Part shown: piece after piece, positions 10,543-20,438 of the stretch | Numbering within the stretch: position 1 is the stretch's first letter | Layout: every line of letters starts with the position of its first letter | Source: Achromobacter pulmonis | GTDB taxonomy: Bacteria > Pseudomonadota > Gammaproteobacteria > Burkholderiales > Burkholderiaceae_B | NCBI RefSeq assembly: GCF_002885955.2 | Contig: NZ_POQS01000002.1 | Span: 345,570-409,569 of the forward strand | Direction: 5' to 3' | DNA: 64,000 nucleotides | Notes under the pieces: model-generated | Databases searched by the model: none | Told to the model about the DNA's origin: nothing | What the model saw: the letters and a program-made list of their open reading frames with translations, nothing else | Position numbers and translations under genes: made by a program

Positions 10543-11302
10543 GAAAGGCCTCGCGCAGGGCGAAGGTGGCCTGCTTGAACACGCCCAGGTCGGTGCCCAC
10601 GGCCACGAAGTGCATGCCCATGTCCAGGTAGCGCCTGGCGTCGGCCTGGACCGGCGCCAGAATGCCCACCGCCTTGCCCCGGGCGCTGACGCGCTGGTAC
10701 AGGTGGCGGATGACTTCCTGGACCTCCGGATGGCCGGGATTGCCCAGGTGGCCCAGCGCGGCGGCCAGGTCGGACGGGCCGATGAACACGCCGTCCACGC
10801 CCTCGACCGCCGCGATCTCGTCGACCGCCTCGATGCCGGGGCGGCTTTCGATCTGCAGCAGCACGCAGATGTTGTCGTTGACCGTTTGCAGGTAGTCCGG
10901 CACCGTGCCATACCGGTTGCTGCGCTGCATGCCCGCCACGCCGCGCATGCCCTGCGGCGGATAGCGCGTGGCGGCCACCGCCCGGCGCGCGTCCTCGGCG
11001 GACTCGATGAACGGAATCAGCAGGTTGTAGAAGCCGATGTCGAGCAGCCGCTTGATCTCGACCGGATCGTTCCAGGACGGCCGGCCCACCGCGGCGCTGG
11101 CGCTGCCCTGCAGGGCCTGCAGCTGCTGCAGGAACATCGGCACCTCGTTGGGGGAGTGCTCGCCGTCCAGCAGCAGCCAGTCGAAGTCCGCCAGCCCCGC
11201 GAGTTCCGCGGTGATGTGGCTGGACATGCTCATCCAGAAGCCGATGAGCCGCTCGCGGGCCAGGATGCGCTGGCGGAAGCGGTTGGGTAAGGGTGAATTC
11301 AT
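10535..11302 (-). CDS. HpcH/HpaI-family 2-oxo acid aldolase
   Basis: A 255-residue class II pyruvate aldolase of the HpaI/GarL/RhmA type. DFDWLLLDGEHSPNE near residue 40, the RPSWND motif, the PPQGMRGVAG loop and the metal site at EIAAVEGVDGVFIGPSDLAAALG are all present. Members cleave 2-keto-3-deoxy sugar acids or related 4-hydroxy-2-oxo acids to pyruvate and an aldehyde. It is the last gene of the minus-strand operon running from 17108 and fits as the aldolase acting on the product of the IlvD-type dehydratase. The ATG at 11302 is chosen over longer frames that run into the Bug gene. The exact substrate is not known. Confidence 0.85.
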   Translation of the reverse strand: MNSPLPNRFRQRILARERLIGFWMSMSSHITAELAGLADFDWLLLDGEHSPNEVPMFLQQLQALQGSASAAVGRPSWNDPVEIKRLLDIGFYNLLIPFIESAEDARRAVAATRYPPQGMRGVAGMQRSNRYGTVPDYLQTVNDNICVLLQIESRPGIEAVDEIAAVEGVDGVFIGPSDLAAALGHLGNPGHPEVQEVIRHLYQRVSARGKAVGILAPVQADARRYLDMGMHFVAVGTDLGVFKQATFALREAFLK

Positions 11303-11336
11303 TGCTGCCTTTTCGTCAGAAAAAATGAATGTCCGC

Positions 11337-12338
11337 TCAATCGAGCTTGGCGCCGGAGGCCTTGGCCGCCTTGCCCCATTTGGCGATCTCGGCCTCGACG
11401 AAGGCCGAGAACGACTTGGGATCGTCGGCCACCACCACAAAGCCCACGCTCTCCAGCTTCTGCCGGATCTCGGCCGAGGACAAGGCCTTGACGGTCGCCT
11501 GGTTCAGCTTCTGGATCACGGCCGGCGGCGTGTTGGCCGGCGCGGACAGGCCGAACCAGGACTCGGCCGAAAAGCCCGGATAGCCCGATTCGGCCACCGT
11601 GGGCGTGTCGGGATAGGCGGGATTGCGCTTGGCGCTGGCCACGGCCAGCGCGCGCAGCTTGCCCGACCGGACCTGCGGCAGCAGCGTGTCCTGGTTGAGG
11701 AACATTACCGACACGCGCCCGCCGATCATGTCGGTGATGGCCGCCGCGCCGCCCTTGTAGGGCACGTGCACCAGGTCGATCTTGGCGGCCTGCTCCAGCA
11801 TTTCCATCGCCAGGTGGCCGGACGAGCCGCTGCCGGAACTGGCGTGCGTGTACTTGCCGGGATTCTCGCGCGTGAGCTTGATGAATTCGGCGAAGGTCTT
11901 GCCCGGGAACTCGTTGTTGGCCACCAGCACATTGGGGCCGGTGGCCAGCAGCGAAATATGCGCGAAGTCGCTGTTGCGGTACGGCATGTTCTTGTAGACC
12001 GAATAGCTGATGGCGTTGGAGCCCACGCCGGACAGGAGCAGCGTGTAGCCGTCGGCCGGCGCCTTGGCCACCATGTCGGAGCCGATGTTGCCGTTGGCCC
12101 CGCCCTTGTTCTCGACCACCACGGTCTGCCCCAGCTCCTTGGACAGCTCCGCGGCCAGCAGCCGGCCCACCGAATCGGTGCTGCCGCCAGCCGGGAAAGG
12201 CACCACCAGCTTCAATTGCCTGGCGGGCCAGGCCTCGCCCTGCGCGGTCGCCGCCACCGGCAGCAAAGCCAGCGCGCCGGCCGCCGCCGCGGCCAGGGTG
12301 ATCAGGCGTCTGCGCGCCCGGTGATTGTTATGTCCCAT
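11337..12338 (-). CDS. Bug-family periplasmic solute-binding protein (TctC)
   Basis: A 333-residue tripartite-tricarboxylate-transporter-type binding protein. It has a signal peptide ending near ATAQG (about residue 33) and the family blocks [37 protein letters not shown] and PADGYTLLL. Bug proteins bind carboxylates in the periplasm; the fixed-ligand motif around the second block usually contacts a carboxyl group. It lies inside the putative sugar-acid operon between the aldolase and dehydratase genes, so its ligand may be an aldonate or breakdown product. No TctA/TctB membrane components are nearby. Confidence 0.88.
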   Translation of the reverse strand: MGHNNHRARRRLITLAAAAAGALALLPVAATAQGEAWPARQLKLVVPFPAGGSTDSVGRLLAAELSKELGQTVVVENKGGANGNIGSDMVAKAPADGYTLLLSGVGSNAISYSVYKNMPYRNSDFAHISLLATGPNVLVANNEFPGKTFAEFIKLTRENPGKYTHASSGSGSSGHLAMEMLEQAAKIDLVHVPYKGGAAAITDMIGGRVSVMFLNQDTLLPQVRSGKLRALAVASAKRNPAYPDTPTVAESGYPGFSAESWFGLSAPANTPPAVIQKLNQATVKALSSAEIRQKLESVGFVVVADDPKSFSAFVEAEIAKWGKAAKASGAKLD

Positions 12339-12367
12339 GCTTGTCTCCTCGGTGCCCGGTGTCCGGG

Positions 12368-14113
12368 TCAGTGAATTTCAGGCTCGCCCGCGGCCGCAGC
12401 GCGCGTTTCGGTCTGAAGAAAATCGAAATCGCAGCCGGTGTCGGCCTGGCCGATGTGCTTCAGGTAGAGCACGCCATAGCCGCGCTCGAAGCGCGGCGGC
12501 GGCGCCTGCCAGGCGGCGCGGCGCGCGGCCAGCTCGGCCTCGGGCACCAGCAGTTCCAGGCGCCGCGCGGGCACGTCCAGCGAAATTCGGTCGCCGTCGC
12601 GCACCAGCGCCAGCGGGCCGCCGACATAGGCCTCGGGCGCCACGTGCAGCACGCAGGCGCCGTAGCTGGTGCCGCTCATGCGCGCGTCGGAAATCCGCAC
12701 CATGTCGCGCACGCCCTGCTTCAACAGCTTTTGCGGGATCGGCAGCTGGCCCCATTCCGGCATGCCGGGCGCGCCCTGCGGGCCGGCGTTCTGCAGCACG
12801 ATCACGCTGTCGGCGTCCACGTCCAGTTCGGGATCGTCGATGCGCGCGGCCATGTCGTTGTAATCCTTGAACACCACCGCGCGGCCGGTGTGCACCTGCA
12901 GCCGCTCCTCCATGGCCGGCGGCTTGATCACCGCGCCGTCCGGCGCCAGGTTGCCGCGCAGCACCGCCAGCCCGTCGCGCTCGATCAGCGCCTGCTCGCG
13001 CGTGCGGATCACGTCCTCGTTGAAGATGCGCGCGCCGGCGATGTTCTCGCCCAGCGTGCGGCCGTCGACCGTGCGCTGGGCGGTGTCGAGCAGGTCGCCC
13101 AGCTGCACCAGCATCGCGCGCAGGCCGCCCGCGTAGTAGAAATCTTCCATCAGGTACTTGCCGGCAGGACGCAGATTGGCCAGCACCGGCGTGGTGCGGG
13201 CCAGGTGGTCGAAGCGGTCCAGGTCGAGGTCGAAGCCGCTGCGCCGCGCCATCGCGATCAGGTGCACCACGGAGTTGGTCGAGCCGGACAGGGCCAGCAC
13301 CGTGCGCACCGCGTTGTCGTAGGACGCGGCGGTCAGCAGGTCGGAAGGCTTCAGGTCCTCCCACACCATTTCCACGATGCGCTTGCCGGTCAGGCTGGCC
13401 ATCTGCGCGTGGCGCGAATCCGGCGCCGGGATCGAGGACGCGCCCGACAGGCACAGGCCCAGCGCCTCGACCGCGCCCGTCATGGTGGAAGCGGTGCCCA
13501 TGGTCATGCAATGGCCCGGCGAACGCGCGATGCCGTCCTCCACACCCTGCCAGTCTTCCTCGGTGATGTTGCCGGCGCGCAGCTCGGCCCAGTATTTCCA
13601 GGTGTCGGAGCCCGAGCCCAGGGTGTTGCCGTTCCAGTTGCCGCGCAGCATGGGGCCGGCCGGCATGAAGATGGTGGGCAGGTTCATGGAGATCGCGCCC
13701 ATGATGAGCGCGGGCGTGGTCTTGTCGCAGCCGCCCATCAGCACACAGCCGTCGGCCGGATAGGAGCGCAGCAGCTCTTCCGTTTCCATCGCCAGCAGGT
13801 TGCGGTAGAGCATCGTGGTGGGCTTCTGGAACGGCTCGGACAGGCTCATGGCCGGCATTTCCACCGGGAAGCCGCCGGCCTGCCAGATGCCGCGCTTGAC
13901 CTCTTCCACACGTTGCTTGAAGTGGCTGTGGCAGGGGTTGATGTCGCTCCAGGTATTGATGATGGCGATGACCGGCTTGCCCGCATAGTCGGAGCGGTGG
14001 TAGCCCATCTGCGCGGTGCGCGAACGGTGGCCGAAGGACCGCAGGTCCCGCACGCCATACCAGCGGTGGCTGCGCAGCTCCTCGGGCTTCTTGCGCTTGT
14101 CTGAATTGCTCAT
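12368..14113 (-). CDS. IlvD/EDD-family dehydratase, probably aldonate (arabinonate-type)
   Basis: A 581-residue Fe-S dehydratase. Cluster-ligand cysteines are visible at Cys61 (NPCHSH), Cys129 (GCDKTTP, with the carbamylated-lysine candidate Lys131) and Cys202 ([11 protein letters not shown]). The C-terminal [13 protein letters not shown] motif is present. The N terminus ([19 protein letters not shown]) and [22 protein letters not shown] match sugar-acid dehydratases such as L-arabinonate dehydratase better than biosynthetic IlvD. It would turn an aldonate into a 2-keto-3-deoxyaldonate for the HpcH/HpaI aldolase. The frame stays open far upstream, but the ATG at 14113 begins the conserved protein. 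Confidence 0.86.
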   Translation of the reverse strand: MSNSDKRKKPEELRSHRWYGVRDLRSFGHRSRTAQMGYHRSDYAGKPVIAIINTWSDINPCHSHFKQRVEEVKRGIWQAGGFPVEMPAMSLSEPFQKPTTMLYRNLLAMETEELLRSYPADGCVLMGGCDKTTPALIMGAISMNLPTIFMPAGPMLRGNWNGNTLGSGSDTWKYWAELRAGNITEEDWQGVEDGIARSPGHCMTMGTASTMTGAVEALGLCLSGASSIPAPDSRHAQMASLTGKRIVEMVWEDLKPSDLLTAASYDNAVRTVLALSGSTNSVVHLIAMARRSGFDLDLDRFDHLARTTPVLANLRPAGKYLMEDFYYAGGLRAMLVQLGDLLDTAQRTVDGRTLGENIAGARIFNEDVIRTREQALIERDGLAVLRGNLAPDGAVIKPPAMEERLQVHTGRAVVFKDYNDMAARIDDPELDVDADSVIVLQNAGPQGAPGMPEWGQLPIPQKLLKQGVRDMVRISDARMSGTSYGACVLHVAPEAYVGGPLALVRDGDRISLDVPARRLELLVPEAELAARRAAWQAPPPRFERGYGVLYLKHIGQADTGCDFDFLQTETRAAAAGEPEIH

Positions 14114-14160
14114 GTCTCGGTTCCTCTGCGCTTTGGCTAGGGTTATAGGAATGAAAGAAG

Positions 14161-15252
14161 TCAGGCGCCGTCCAGCAGATAGGGCACGCCCGCGCGTACG
14201 CATATGCCGCGTAGGCGTTCGGCCAGCGCGGCGGGAATCGGAATGCCCTGGCGCAGCCGGCGCGCGCGCTCGGCGGCCTCGGGCTCGCCGGCGACCAGCA
14301 CGGGCTCGTCGGGCCGGGCAGCTGGCGTATCGTGCATGGTATCGATCAGTTCGTCCATGTCGGACTCGAACGAACCGGCCGCGCGGAACGCGTCCGGATT
14401 CAGCGCCAGGAAGAAATGCCCCACGTCGTCCGGCTCGCCGGGACGGCGCGTGGGCGCGCGGCGCACCGCCAGCGCGCTGCCGCTGAGCGTGCCGCCCAGG
14501 ATCTGCGCCATCATCGCCAGGCCGTAGCCCTTGTGGCTGCTCATGGCGGCCGTGCCGCCCAGGGGCGTCAGCCCGCCGTCGGGGCGGTCGAAGATGAACT
14601 GCATGGCGGCGCCGGCGTCGGTCACGGGCTCGCCCTGGCCGTCTACGGCCCAGCCCGGCGGCAACGGCTTGTCCAGGAAGTCGTAGACCTTGACCTTGTT
14701 GGCCGCGACCGTGGTGGTGGCCATGTCCAGCACGAAGGGCTCGTGATAGGCGGCCGGCGCGCCGAAGGCGATGGGATTGGTGCCCAGCATGGGCATGGCC
14801 CCGCGCGTGGGCACCATGATGATGCCGTTGGCGCTGCTGGCCACCAGCCCGACCGCGCCGCGCTCGACCGCGATGCGCGCATAGATGCCGGCGGCGCCGA
14901 AGTGATGCGAGTTGCAGACCGACACCGCGCCCACGCCGTGTTCCAGGGCCTTGTCCACCGCCAGGTTCATGGCCAGCGCGGCGGCCGGATAGCCCAGCCC
15001 GCCCATGCCGTCGATCAGCGCGCTGGCCCCGCCGTCGCGCACGATGCGCGCCCGCGCATCCAGGCGCAGCGTGCCGGCGCGCCATTTGTCTTCATACGCG
15101 GGCAGCATCGAAATGCCGTGCGAATCGACCCCGAGCAGGTCGGTGCCGGCCATCAGCTCGGCGGTGGTGGCCGCCAGGTCCGGCGCCATGCCCCATGCCT
15201 GCAGCACCTGCAGGATCTGCGCCCGGACCTGCTCCACCGGCACGTCCGTCAC
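14161..15252 (-). CDS. Ldh2/malate-lactate dehydrogenase family oxidoreductase
   Basis: A 363-residue NAD(P)-dependent dehydrogenase of the malate/L-lactate/ureidoglycolate/delta1-piperideine-2-carboxylate family. Conserved blocks are [20 protein letters not shown], the [14 protein letters not shown] [41 protein letters not shown] and [11 protein letters not shown]. The GTG at 15252 is preferred because AAGGA lies seven to eight bases upstream; a GTG at 15273 is an alternative giving seven more residues. In a sugar-acid operon it could oxidise or reduce a 2-hydroxy or 2-oxo acid intermediate. The family is broad and the substrate is undetermined. Confidence 0.84.
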   Translation of the reverse strand: MTDVPVEQVRAQILQVLQAWGMAPDLAATTAELMAGTDLLGVDSHGISMLPAYEDKWRAGTLRLDARARIVRDGGASALIDGMGGLGYPAAALAMNLAVDKALEHGVGAVSVCNSHHFGAAGIYARIAVERGAVGLVASSANGIIMVPTRGAMPMLGTNPIAFGAPAAYHEPFVLDMATTTVAANKVKVYDFLDKPLPPGWAVDGQGEPVTDAGAAMQFIFDRPDGGLTPLGGTAAMSSHKGYGLAMMAQILGGTLSGSALAVRRAPTRRPGEPDDVGHFFLALNPDAFRAAGSFESDMDELIDTMHDTPAARPDEPVLVAGEPEAAERARRLRQGIPIPAALAERLRGICVRAGVPYLLDGA

Positions 15253-15323
15253 TGTCGCTTCCTTGCCTCGCACTCTCTTGGTCTCCTGTCGTCGTTATGG
15301 TCAGGGCGGGCCGGACGGCGGGT

Positions 15324-16097
15324 TCAGTCCCGGTCCCGGTCCACCAGCCGGTGGCGCGCCTGGCCCAGGTGGAACTGCATCGCGACGCGGGCGCGCTCGC
15401 TGTCCTGTTCGCGCACGGCGTCGAGGATGGCGGCGTGCTCGTCCACCACGCGCTGCGCGCGCTGGCGCGAGCCGGTGCGGGTCAGGTTCAGGGTCAGGCG
15501 CATGAAGCCGCTGATGGATTCGTGGATGCTCTCCAGCACGCCCAGGTAGAAATCGTTGCCGCTGGCCTCGGCGATGCTGGCATGGAACGCCAGGTCGGCC
15601 TCGGCCGAAACCTGCCCGCGCGACAGCGCGTCGGCGAAGGCCGCGTGCGCGTCCTCGATCTTCTTGAGCTGTTCGTCCGTGCGGCGCAGCGCGGCCAGGC
15701 GCGCGGCGTCGCCTTCCAGCGCGACCCGCACCTCCTGGGCGCGCAGATAGGCGCTGACGTTCTGCACGTCGTTGAAGGTCTTCAGGCGCGGCGCGGGCTG
15801 ATGGCTGACGAAGGTGCCCAGCCCCTGGTGCGCGGTGATCAGGCCGTCGGCGCGCAGGCGCAGCAGCGCCTCGCGCACCACCGGGCGCGACACCCCGAAG
15901 CGTTCGGATATCTCGTTTTCCGACGGCAGCTTGTCGCCGACGTTCAGCCCGCCGGACACGATCTGTTCGAAGATCTGCCCGTACAGCTGGTCGGCCAGCC
16001 GCACCCGGTGGCCGCGCTCCAGCACCAGCGCGCCGTGCGCGTCCGGCTCGGCGGGCGCCTGCGGCGCGGGCTGGGATGATGCTTTGGGTCGGGCCAC
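15324..16097 (-). CDS. GntR/FadR-subfamily (FCD) regulator
   Basis: A 257-residue regulator. It has an N-terminal winged helix (LADQLYGQIFEQIVSGGLNVGDKLPSENEISERFGVSRPVVREALLRLRADGLI, about residues 34-87) and an all-helical FCD effector domain whose metal ligands (DLAFHASIAEASGN, HAAILDAV, HLGQAR) are visible. It lies in the minus-strand sugar-acid operon directly after the DHDPS-family gene, so it probably autoregulates. The T-N-G-T-N3-A-C-N-A sites in the 17.1 kb divergent promoter region fit this subfamily and make it the likely local repressor. The start is GTG. Confidence 0.88.
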   Translation of the reverse strand: MARPKASSQPAPQAPAEPDAHGALVLERGHRVRLADQLYGQIFEQIVSGGLNVGDKLPSENEISERFGVSRPVVREALLRLRADGLITAHQGLGTFVSHQPAPRLKTFNDVQNVSAYLRAQEVRVALEGDAARLAALRRTDEQLKKIEDAHAAFADALSRGQVSAEADLAFHASIAEASGNDFYLGVLESIHESISGFMRLTLNLTRTGSRQRAQRVVDEHAAILDAVREQDSERARVAMQFHLGQARHRLVDRDRD

Positions 16098-16178
16098 GGA
16101 TTTACCTCGATGCTGGGGGCGAAACAGCGCACATCGTACCGCCTGTGCGCGCAGCCGCGTCCGGCCGCGCGCACAGGG

Positions 16179-17108
16179 TCAGGCCGCGGCGGCCTGCCGG
16201 TCCCAGGCGGCCAGCTCGCGCGCCGCCGGGGCCACGCGCTCGCGCTCGGCTTCGGACAGGCCGGTCAGCAGCGGCAGCATCGGCCCCATGTCGGCCACGC
16301 CGGACAGCGTCACCGCATCGTGCAGCACCCGGATCGGGCTGATGCCGTCGCGGCAGTCTTCCAGCGGCAGGTACTTCGCGCGCACCGCCTCGGCCTCGTC
16401 GTAGCGGCCGTCGCGCAGCAGGTGCAGCAGGCGCATCGAGCCGCGCGGCGCCACGCAGACCGACCCCGAGGTGAAGCTCTTCAGGCCGAAGTCGCGGTAA
16501 TGCACGATGGCCGGACGTTCGCCGATGCCGCTGACGACCCAGCGCGTGTCCACGGCCTGCAGCAGCGCAGACAGATAGGCGTCGCGCGACGGGTCTTCGC
16601 GCACCACGGCGTACTTGAACGCCACGATGCGGCCTTCTTCGATCAGGCGCGCGGCGGTGGCCGGCGCCAGGTAGTCGGCCGACTTGAGATAGATGACCGC
16701 GGGCTTGCCCAGCGCGTCGGTGAAGCGGCGCACGCCGTCGGCCAGCCCCGCGTCGGTGTAGGGAAAGGCCATGGGCAGCAGCATGGCGGTGGGAAACGCG
16801 CGCGAGCGCAGGATCGCCGCCTGGTCCATCATCTTGCCGTAGTCGGGGCCGACCGAAGGCAGTATCCAGGTGTCGGGGCCGGCCATGCCGGCCAGCATGT
16901 CGACGATGCGCGCGTACTCGCCCACGCCCACGTTGTAGAAATTGGCGTTGCCGCCGTACATCACGTTGCGCACCCCGCCGGCTTCCAGGTGGCCGAGCAG
17001 GGCCTGGTTGGCCTCCACGTTCAGGGACAGGTCGTCGTGGCGCGCCAGCGGCGGCACGGCGATGACCGAACGCTGCAAGTCCTGCGCGGTGACCGGGGAA
17101 GTTTTCAT
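16179..17108 (-). CDS. DHDPS/NAL-superfamily lyase or dehydratase
   Basis: A 309-residue TIM-barrel protein of the dihydrodipicolinate synthase / N-acetylneuraminate lyase superfamily. Recognisable parts are an early glycine-rich segment (GGVRNVMYGGNANFYNVGVGEYARI), a YLKSADYLAP strand with the candidate Schiff-base lysine, and a following VAFKYAVVRED. The glycine-threonine motif is replaced by GGNANFYN, so it is not housekeeping DapA. Superfamily members in such operons cleave or dehydrate 2-keto-3-deoxy sugar acids. It is the first gene of the minus-strand operon, behind the operator-bearing divergent promoter region. Confidence 0.8.
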   Translation of the reverse strand: MKTSPVTAQDLQRSVIAVPPLARHDDLSLNVEANQALLGHLEAGGVRNVMYGGNANFYNVGVGEYARIVDMLAGMAGPDTWILPSVGPDYGKMMDQAAILRSRAFPTAMLLPMAFPYTDAGLADGVRRFTDALGKPAVIYLKSADYLAPATAARLIEEGRIVAFKYAVVREDPSRDAYLSALLQAVDTRWVVSGIGERPAIVHYRDFGLKSFTSGSVCVAPRGSMRLLHLLRDGRYDEAEAVRAKYLPLEDCRDGISPIRVLHDAVTLSGVADMGPMLPLLTGLSEAERERVAPAARELAAWDRQAAAA

Positions 17109-17150
17109 GGACGGGCTCCTGGCTGGGTCGGATTAAGGTGAAAAAAGTAT

Positions 17151-17165
17151 ACTTGGTTGACAAGC
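17151..17165. promoter_or_regulatory. GntR-type operator site 1
   Basis: ACTTGGTTGACAAGC is an inverted repeat (CTTG-N5-CAAG) in the divergent gap between the DHDPS-family gene and the first plus-strand Bug gene. It differs from the FadR-subfamily core T-N-G-T-N3-A-C-N-A at one position. Its centre lies 32 bp from site 2, so both face the same side of the helix. Confidence 0.55.
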
Positions 17166-17182
17166 ATAAGCTCAATACATAT

Positions 17183-17197
17183 ATTTGTTTTACAAGT
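17183..17197. promoter_or_regulatory. GntR-type operator site 2
   Basis: ATTTGTTTTACAAGT contains TTGTTTTACAA (17185-17195), an exact match to the FadR-subfamily consensus T-N-G-T-N3-A-C-N-A. Together with site 1 it is placed to control both divergent operons. Confidence 0.6.
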
Positions 17198-17309
17198 AGA
17201 CCGGCAGCATCAACGCGGGCGTCCCGCGGCTTGTAGCCTCGGGCCATGCCAGGGGCGGAATACCCCATCAACGATGCGCGGCCACGCGCACACCGAGGAG
17301 ATGAATTCC

Positions 17310-18314
17310 ATGCATGCAGCCCTTGCGCGAGGCCGGTCCGTCACGGCCGCCCTGTTTGCCGCGGTCCTGGCCGCCGCCGTGCCGGCAGCGCCTGCCCTGG
17401 CCGACTACCCCGAACGCGAAGTCAGGATCGTGGTGCCCTTCCCCGCGGGCGGCACCACCGACATCGCCGCGCGCGTGGTCGCCGCCGAACTCGGCAAGAC
17501 CTGGAACAAGCCCGTGGTGGTGGACAACAAGGCCGGCGCCGGCGGCAACGTGGGCACGGCCGAGGCCGCGCGCGCCGCGCCCGACGGCTACACGCTGCTG
17601 ATGGGCACGGTCAGCACGCACGCGATCAACCAGTCCGTCTACGCCAAGCTGCCCTACGATCCGGTCAAGGACTTCGTGCCGGTGACGCTGGTCATCCCGG
17701 TGCCCAACATTCTCGAACTGAATCCCGCCTTCGCCGACCGCCACGGCATCCGCAACGTCGCCGACCTCATCAAGTACCTCAAGGCCAATCCCGGCAGCGT
17801 CAACATGGCCTCCACCGGCAACGGCACCTCCACCCACCTGTCGGGCGAACTGTTCCAGAGCATGACCGGCACGCGCATGACGCACGTGCCCTACAAGGGC
17901 AGCAGCCCCGCGCTGACCGACGTGATGGCCGGCTCGGCCGACCTGATCTTCGACAACCTGCCTTCGTCCATGGGCTTTCTGAAGAGCGGCAAGCTGCGCC
18001 CGCTGGCCGTGACCAGCGCCCAGCGCTCGCCCGCCCTGCCCGACGTGCCCACCATGGCCGAAGCCGGCGTGGCCGGCTACGACGCCTCCAGCTGGTTCGG
18101 CCTGCTGGCGCCGGCCGGCACGCCGGCCGCGGTGGTCGACAAGATCCAGCGCGACGTGGCCGCCGCGCTGCAGCAGCCGAACGTGCGCGCCCAGCTGCAG
18201 GCGCAGGGCGCCACGCCGTCGGGCAACACCCCCGCCCAGTTCAAGCAGTTCATGGCGCAGGAGACCGCCAAATGGGCTGAAGTCGTGAAGAAATCCGGCG
18301 CCAAGGTCGATTGA
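17310..18314 (+). CDS. Bug-family periplasmic solute-binding protein (TctC)
   Basis: A 334-residue binding protein with a clear signal peptide ending PAAPALAD. It has [57 protein letters not shown] and the C-terminal [24 protein letters not shown], all standard for Bug/TctC. The ATG at 17310 is preferred since GAGGAG lies nine bases upstream; an ATG at 17301 directly abuts the Shine-Dalgarno sequence. It is the first plus-strand gene across from the DHDPS-family gene and is followed by a second Bug gene, so the two may take up different members of one substrate class. Confidence 0.9.
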   Translation: MHAALARGRSVTAALFAAVLAAAVPAAPALADYPEREVRIVVPFPAGGTTDIAARVVAAELGKTWNKPVVVDNKAGAGGNVGTAEAARAAPDGYTLLMGTVSTHAINQSVYAKLPYDPVKDFVPVTLVIPVPNILELNPAFADRHGIRNVADLIKYLKANPGSVNMASTGNGTSTHLSGELFQSMTGTRMTHVPYKGSSPALTDVMAGSADLIFDNLPSSMGFLKSGKLRPLAVTSAQRSPALPDVPTMAEAGVAGYDASSWFGLLAPAGTPAAVVDKIQRDVAAALQQPNVRAQLQAQGATPSGNTPAQFKQFMAQETAKWAEVVKKSGAKVD

Positions 18315-18390
18315 CCCGGCGCCGATCCGGGCCCGCATGCAACGCGCGGGCGGCGGGCCCATCACATCATCGCGCGAACCTGGAGACACC

Positions 18391-19371
18391 ATGAACAGAC
18401 GACTGAGCGCCCTTGCAGTGGCGGCCGCGGCGGGCGCCGCCCTGCTTGGCGCGCCGGCCGCGCAGGCGGCCGGCTATCCCGACAAGCCCGTCACGATGAT
18501 CGTACCCTTCGTGCCCGGCGGTTCATCCGACATCACCGCCCGGTCGGTCACGCCCGGCCTGACCAAGCTGCTCGGCCAGACCTTCGTGGTCGAGAACAAG
18601 CCCGGCGCCAACAGCGCCATCGGCGCCCAGGCGCTGGCCCGTTCCACGCCCGACGGCTACACCATGATGGTGGGCTCCATCGGCACCTTCGCCATCAACG
18701 AAGCCCTGTACAAGAACCTGTCGTACAACCCCAGCAAGGACTTCGAATACCTGACGCAGGCCGTGCGCAATCCCAACGTGCTGGTGGCCGCGCCCAACTT
18801 CCCCGCCGCCACCGTGGCCGAACTGGTGGACTACGCCAAGAAGAACCCGGGCAAGGTGTCGTACGCCTCGTCCGGCACGGGCTCGTCCGACCACCTGTCG
18901 GCGGTGCTGTTTCGCCAGCGCACGCAGAGCACCGGCGTGGACGTGCCGTACCGCGGCGGCGGCGCGGCGATCGCCGACCTGATCGGCGGCCAGGTCAACG
19001 TGTCATTCCAGAACCTGGGCGCGGTCCAGACCCACATCAAGGCGGGCAAGCTCAAGGCGCTGGCCATCACCGGCGACGCGCGCGCCGCCGACCTGCCCGA
19101 CGTCCCCACGCTGGCCGAAGCCGGCATCAAGGACATGGTGGTGTATTCGTGGCAGGGCTTCGCCGTGCCCAAGGGCACGCCGGCGCCCATCGTGCAGCAA
19201 CTGTCCAAGGCCCTGCAGACCGCGCTGCGCGATCCCAAGACCGAGCAGACGCTGCAAGGCCTGGGCTTCGAGGTCGTGGCCAACACGCCGCAGCAGTTCA
19301 CCGCGTTCCAGCAGGCCGAGGTCAAGCGCTGGAAGGACGTCATCAAGAAAGCCAACATCCAGCTGGAGTGA
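18391..19371 (+). CDS. Bug-family periplasmic solute-binding protein (TctC)
   Basis: A 326-residue Bug protein in tandem with the preceding one, separated by 76 bases. It has a signal peptide ending APAAQAAG, then VTMIVPFVPGGSSDITARSVTPGLTKLLG, VVENKPGANSAIGAQALARSTPDGYTMMVG and a typical C terminus. TGGAGA precedes the ATG by five bases. It differs clearly from the first copy (for example VPGGSSD against PAGGTTD), so this is an old duplication or separate recruitment rather than a recent copy. It is probably cotranscribed with the D-2-hydroxyacid dehydrogenase downstream. Confidence 0.9.
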   Translation: MNRRLSALAVAAAAGAALLGAPAAQAAGYPDKPVTMIVPFVPGGSSDITARSVTPGLTKLLGQTFVVENKPGANSAIGAQALARSTPDGYTMMVGSIGTFAINEALYKNLSYNPSKDFEYLTQAVRNPNVLVAAPNFPAATVAELVDYAKKNPGKVSYASSGTGSSDHLSAVLFRQRTQSTGVDVPYRGGGAAIADLIGGQVNVSFQNLGAVQTHIKAGKLKALAITGDARAADLPDVPTLAEAGIKDMVVYSWQGFAVPKGTPAPIVQQLSKALQTALRDPKTEQTLQGLGFEVVANTPQQFTAFQQAEVKRWKDVIKKANIQLE

Positions 19372-19462
19372 TCGCGCCATGCGGGCCGGGGCGCGGCCCC
19401 GGCCCGTTCCCCCGCCGGATCAAGTAGCATCGAGATTTAGCCACCCACACCTGTACGACAAC

Positions 19463-20425
19463 ATGACCACCAAGCATCGCATCATCCAGGTCGGCTCGCT
19501 GGCCGGTTCCCCCACCGCCAACCAGAACCTCGCCGAACGCTACGACGTCGTCGAACTGTGGAAGTACCCGGACCGCAAGGCCGCGCTGGCCGAGCACGGC
19601 AAGGGCATCACCGCGGTCGTCACCTCCGCCAACCACGGCGCCGACGCCGAACTCATCAACGCCCTGCCCGACCTGAAAGCCATCTGCAGCTGGGGGGTAG
19701 GCTATGAAACCATCGACATCCAGGCCGCCAAGCAGCGCGGCGTGCAGGTCAGCAACACCCCCGACGTGCTGACCGACTGCGTGGCCGACCTGGCCTGGGG
19801 TCTGCTGATCGCCGGCGCCCGCCGCATGGGCCAGGGCGAACGCTTCGTGCGCGCCGGGCTGTGGGGGTCGGGCCAGGTGCACGGCAGCATCCCGCTGGGC
19901 CTGCGCGTCAGCGGCAAGAAGCTGGGCATCGTCGGCCTGGGCCGCATCGGCGAAGCCATCGCGCGCCGAGGCGCCGGCTTCGACATGGACATCCGCTACC
20001 ACAACCGCCGCAAGCGCGACGACGTGCCGTACGGCTACGAGGCCTCGCTGACCGGCCTGGCCGAATGGGCCGACTTCCTGGTCGTGGCCACCGTGGGCGG
20101 CGCGGGCACGCGCCATCTGGTGAACCGCGAAGTGCTGGAAGCGCTGGGTCCCGACGGCATCGTCGTCAACATCGCGCGCGGCCCCGTCATCGACGAAACC
20201 GCCCTGGTCGCCGCGCTGCAGGCCGGCAAGCTGGGCTGCGCCGCGCTGGACGTGTTCGAGCATGAACCCAAGGTGCCCGAAGCCCTGATGACCAGCGACA
20301 AGGCCGTGGTGCTGCCGCACATCGGCAGCGCCACGCTGGAGACGCGTTTGAGCATGGAAAACCTGGTGCTGGAGAACCTGCAGGCGTTCTTCGAGACGGG
20401 CAAAGTCGTTACTCCTGCCGAGTAA
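19463..20425 (+). CDS. D-isomer-specific 2-hydroxyacid dehydrogenase
   Basis: A 320-residue NAD(P)-dependent dehydrogenase of the glyoxylate/hydroxypyruvate reductase type. The nucleotide motif GIVGLGRIGEAIARR lies near the middle, with VNIARGPVIDE (catalytic Arg), DVFEHEPKVPE (Glu) and LPHIGSAT (His) following. In this regulon it could reduce glyoxylate, hydroxypyruvate or another short 2-oxo acid released by the aldolase. The ATG at 19463 gives the normal N terminus; the upstream open frame is GC-rich leader. It ends the plus-strand set and is followed by a strong hairpin. Confidence 0.88.
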   Translation: MTTKHRIIQVGSLAGSPTANQNLAERYDVVELWKYPDRKAALAEHGKGITAVVTSANHGADAELINALPDLKAICSWGVGYETIDIQAAKQRGVQVSNTPDVLTDCVADLAWGLLIAGARRMGQGERFVRAGLWGSGQVHGSIPLGLRVSGKKLGIVGLGRIGEAIARRGAGFDMDIRYHNRRKRDDVPYGYEASLTGLAEWADFLVVATVGGAGTRHLVNREVLEALGPDGIVVNIARGPVIDETALVAALQAGKLGCAALDVFEHEPKVPEALMTSDKAVVLPHIGSATLETRLSMENLVLENLQAFFETGKVVTPAE

Positions 20426-20438
20426 GCGGACTCTCCCC

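Noticed and set aside
14114..15085. N-terminal extension of the dehydratase frame through the Ldh2-type gene
   Set aside because: The conserved protein starts at 14113, and the extension overlaps a well-conserved gene in another frame.
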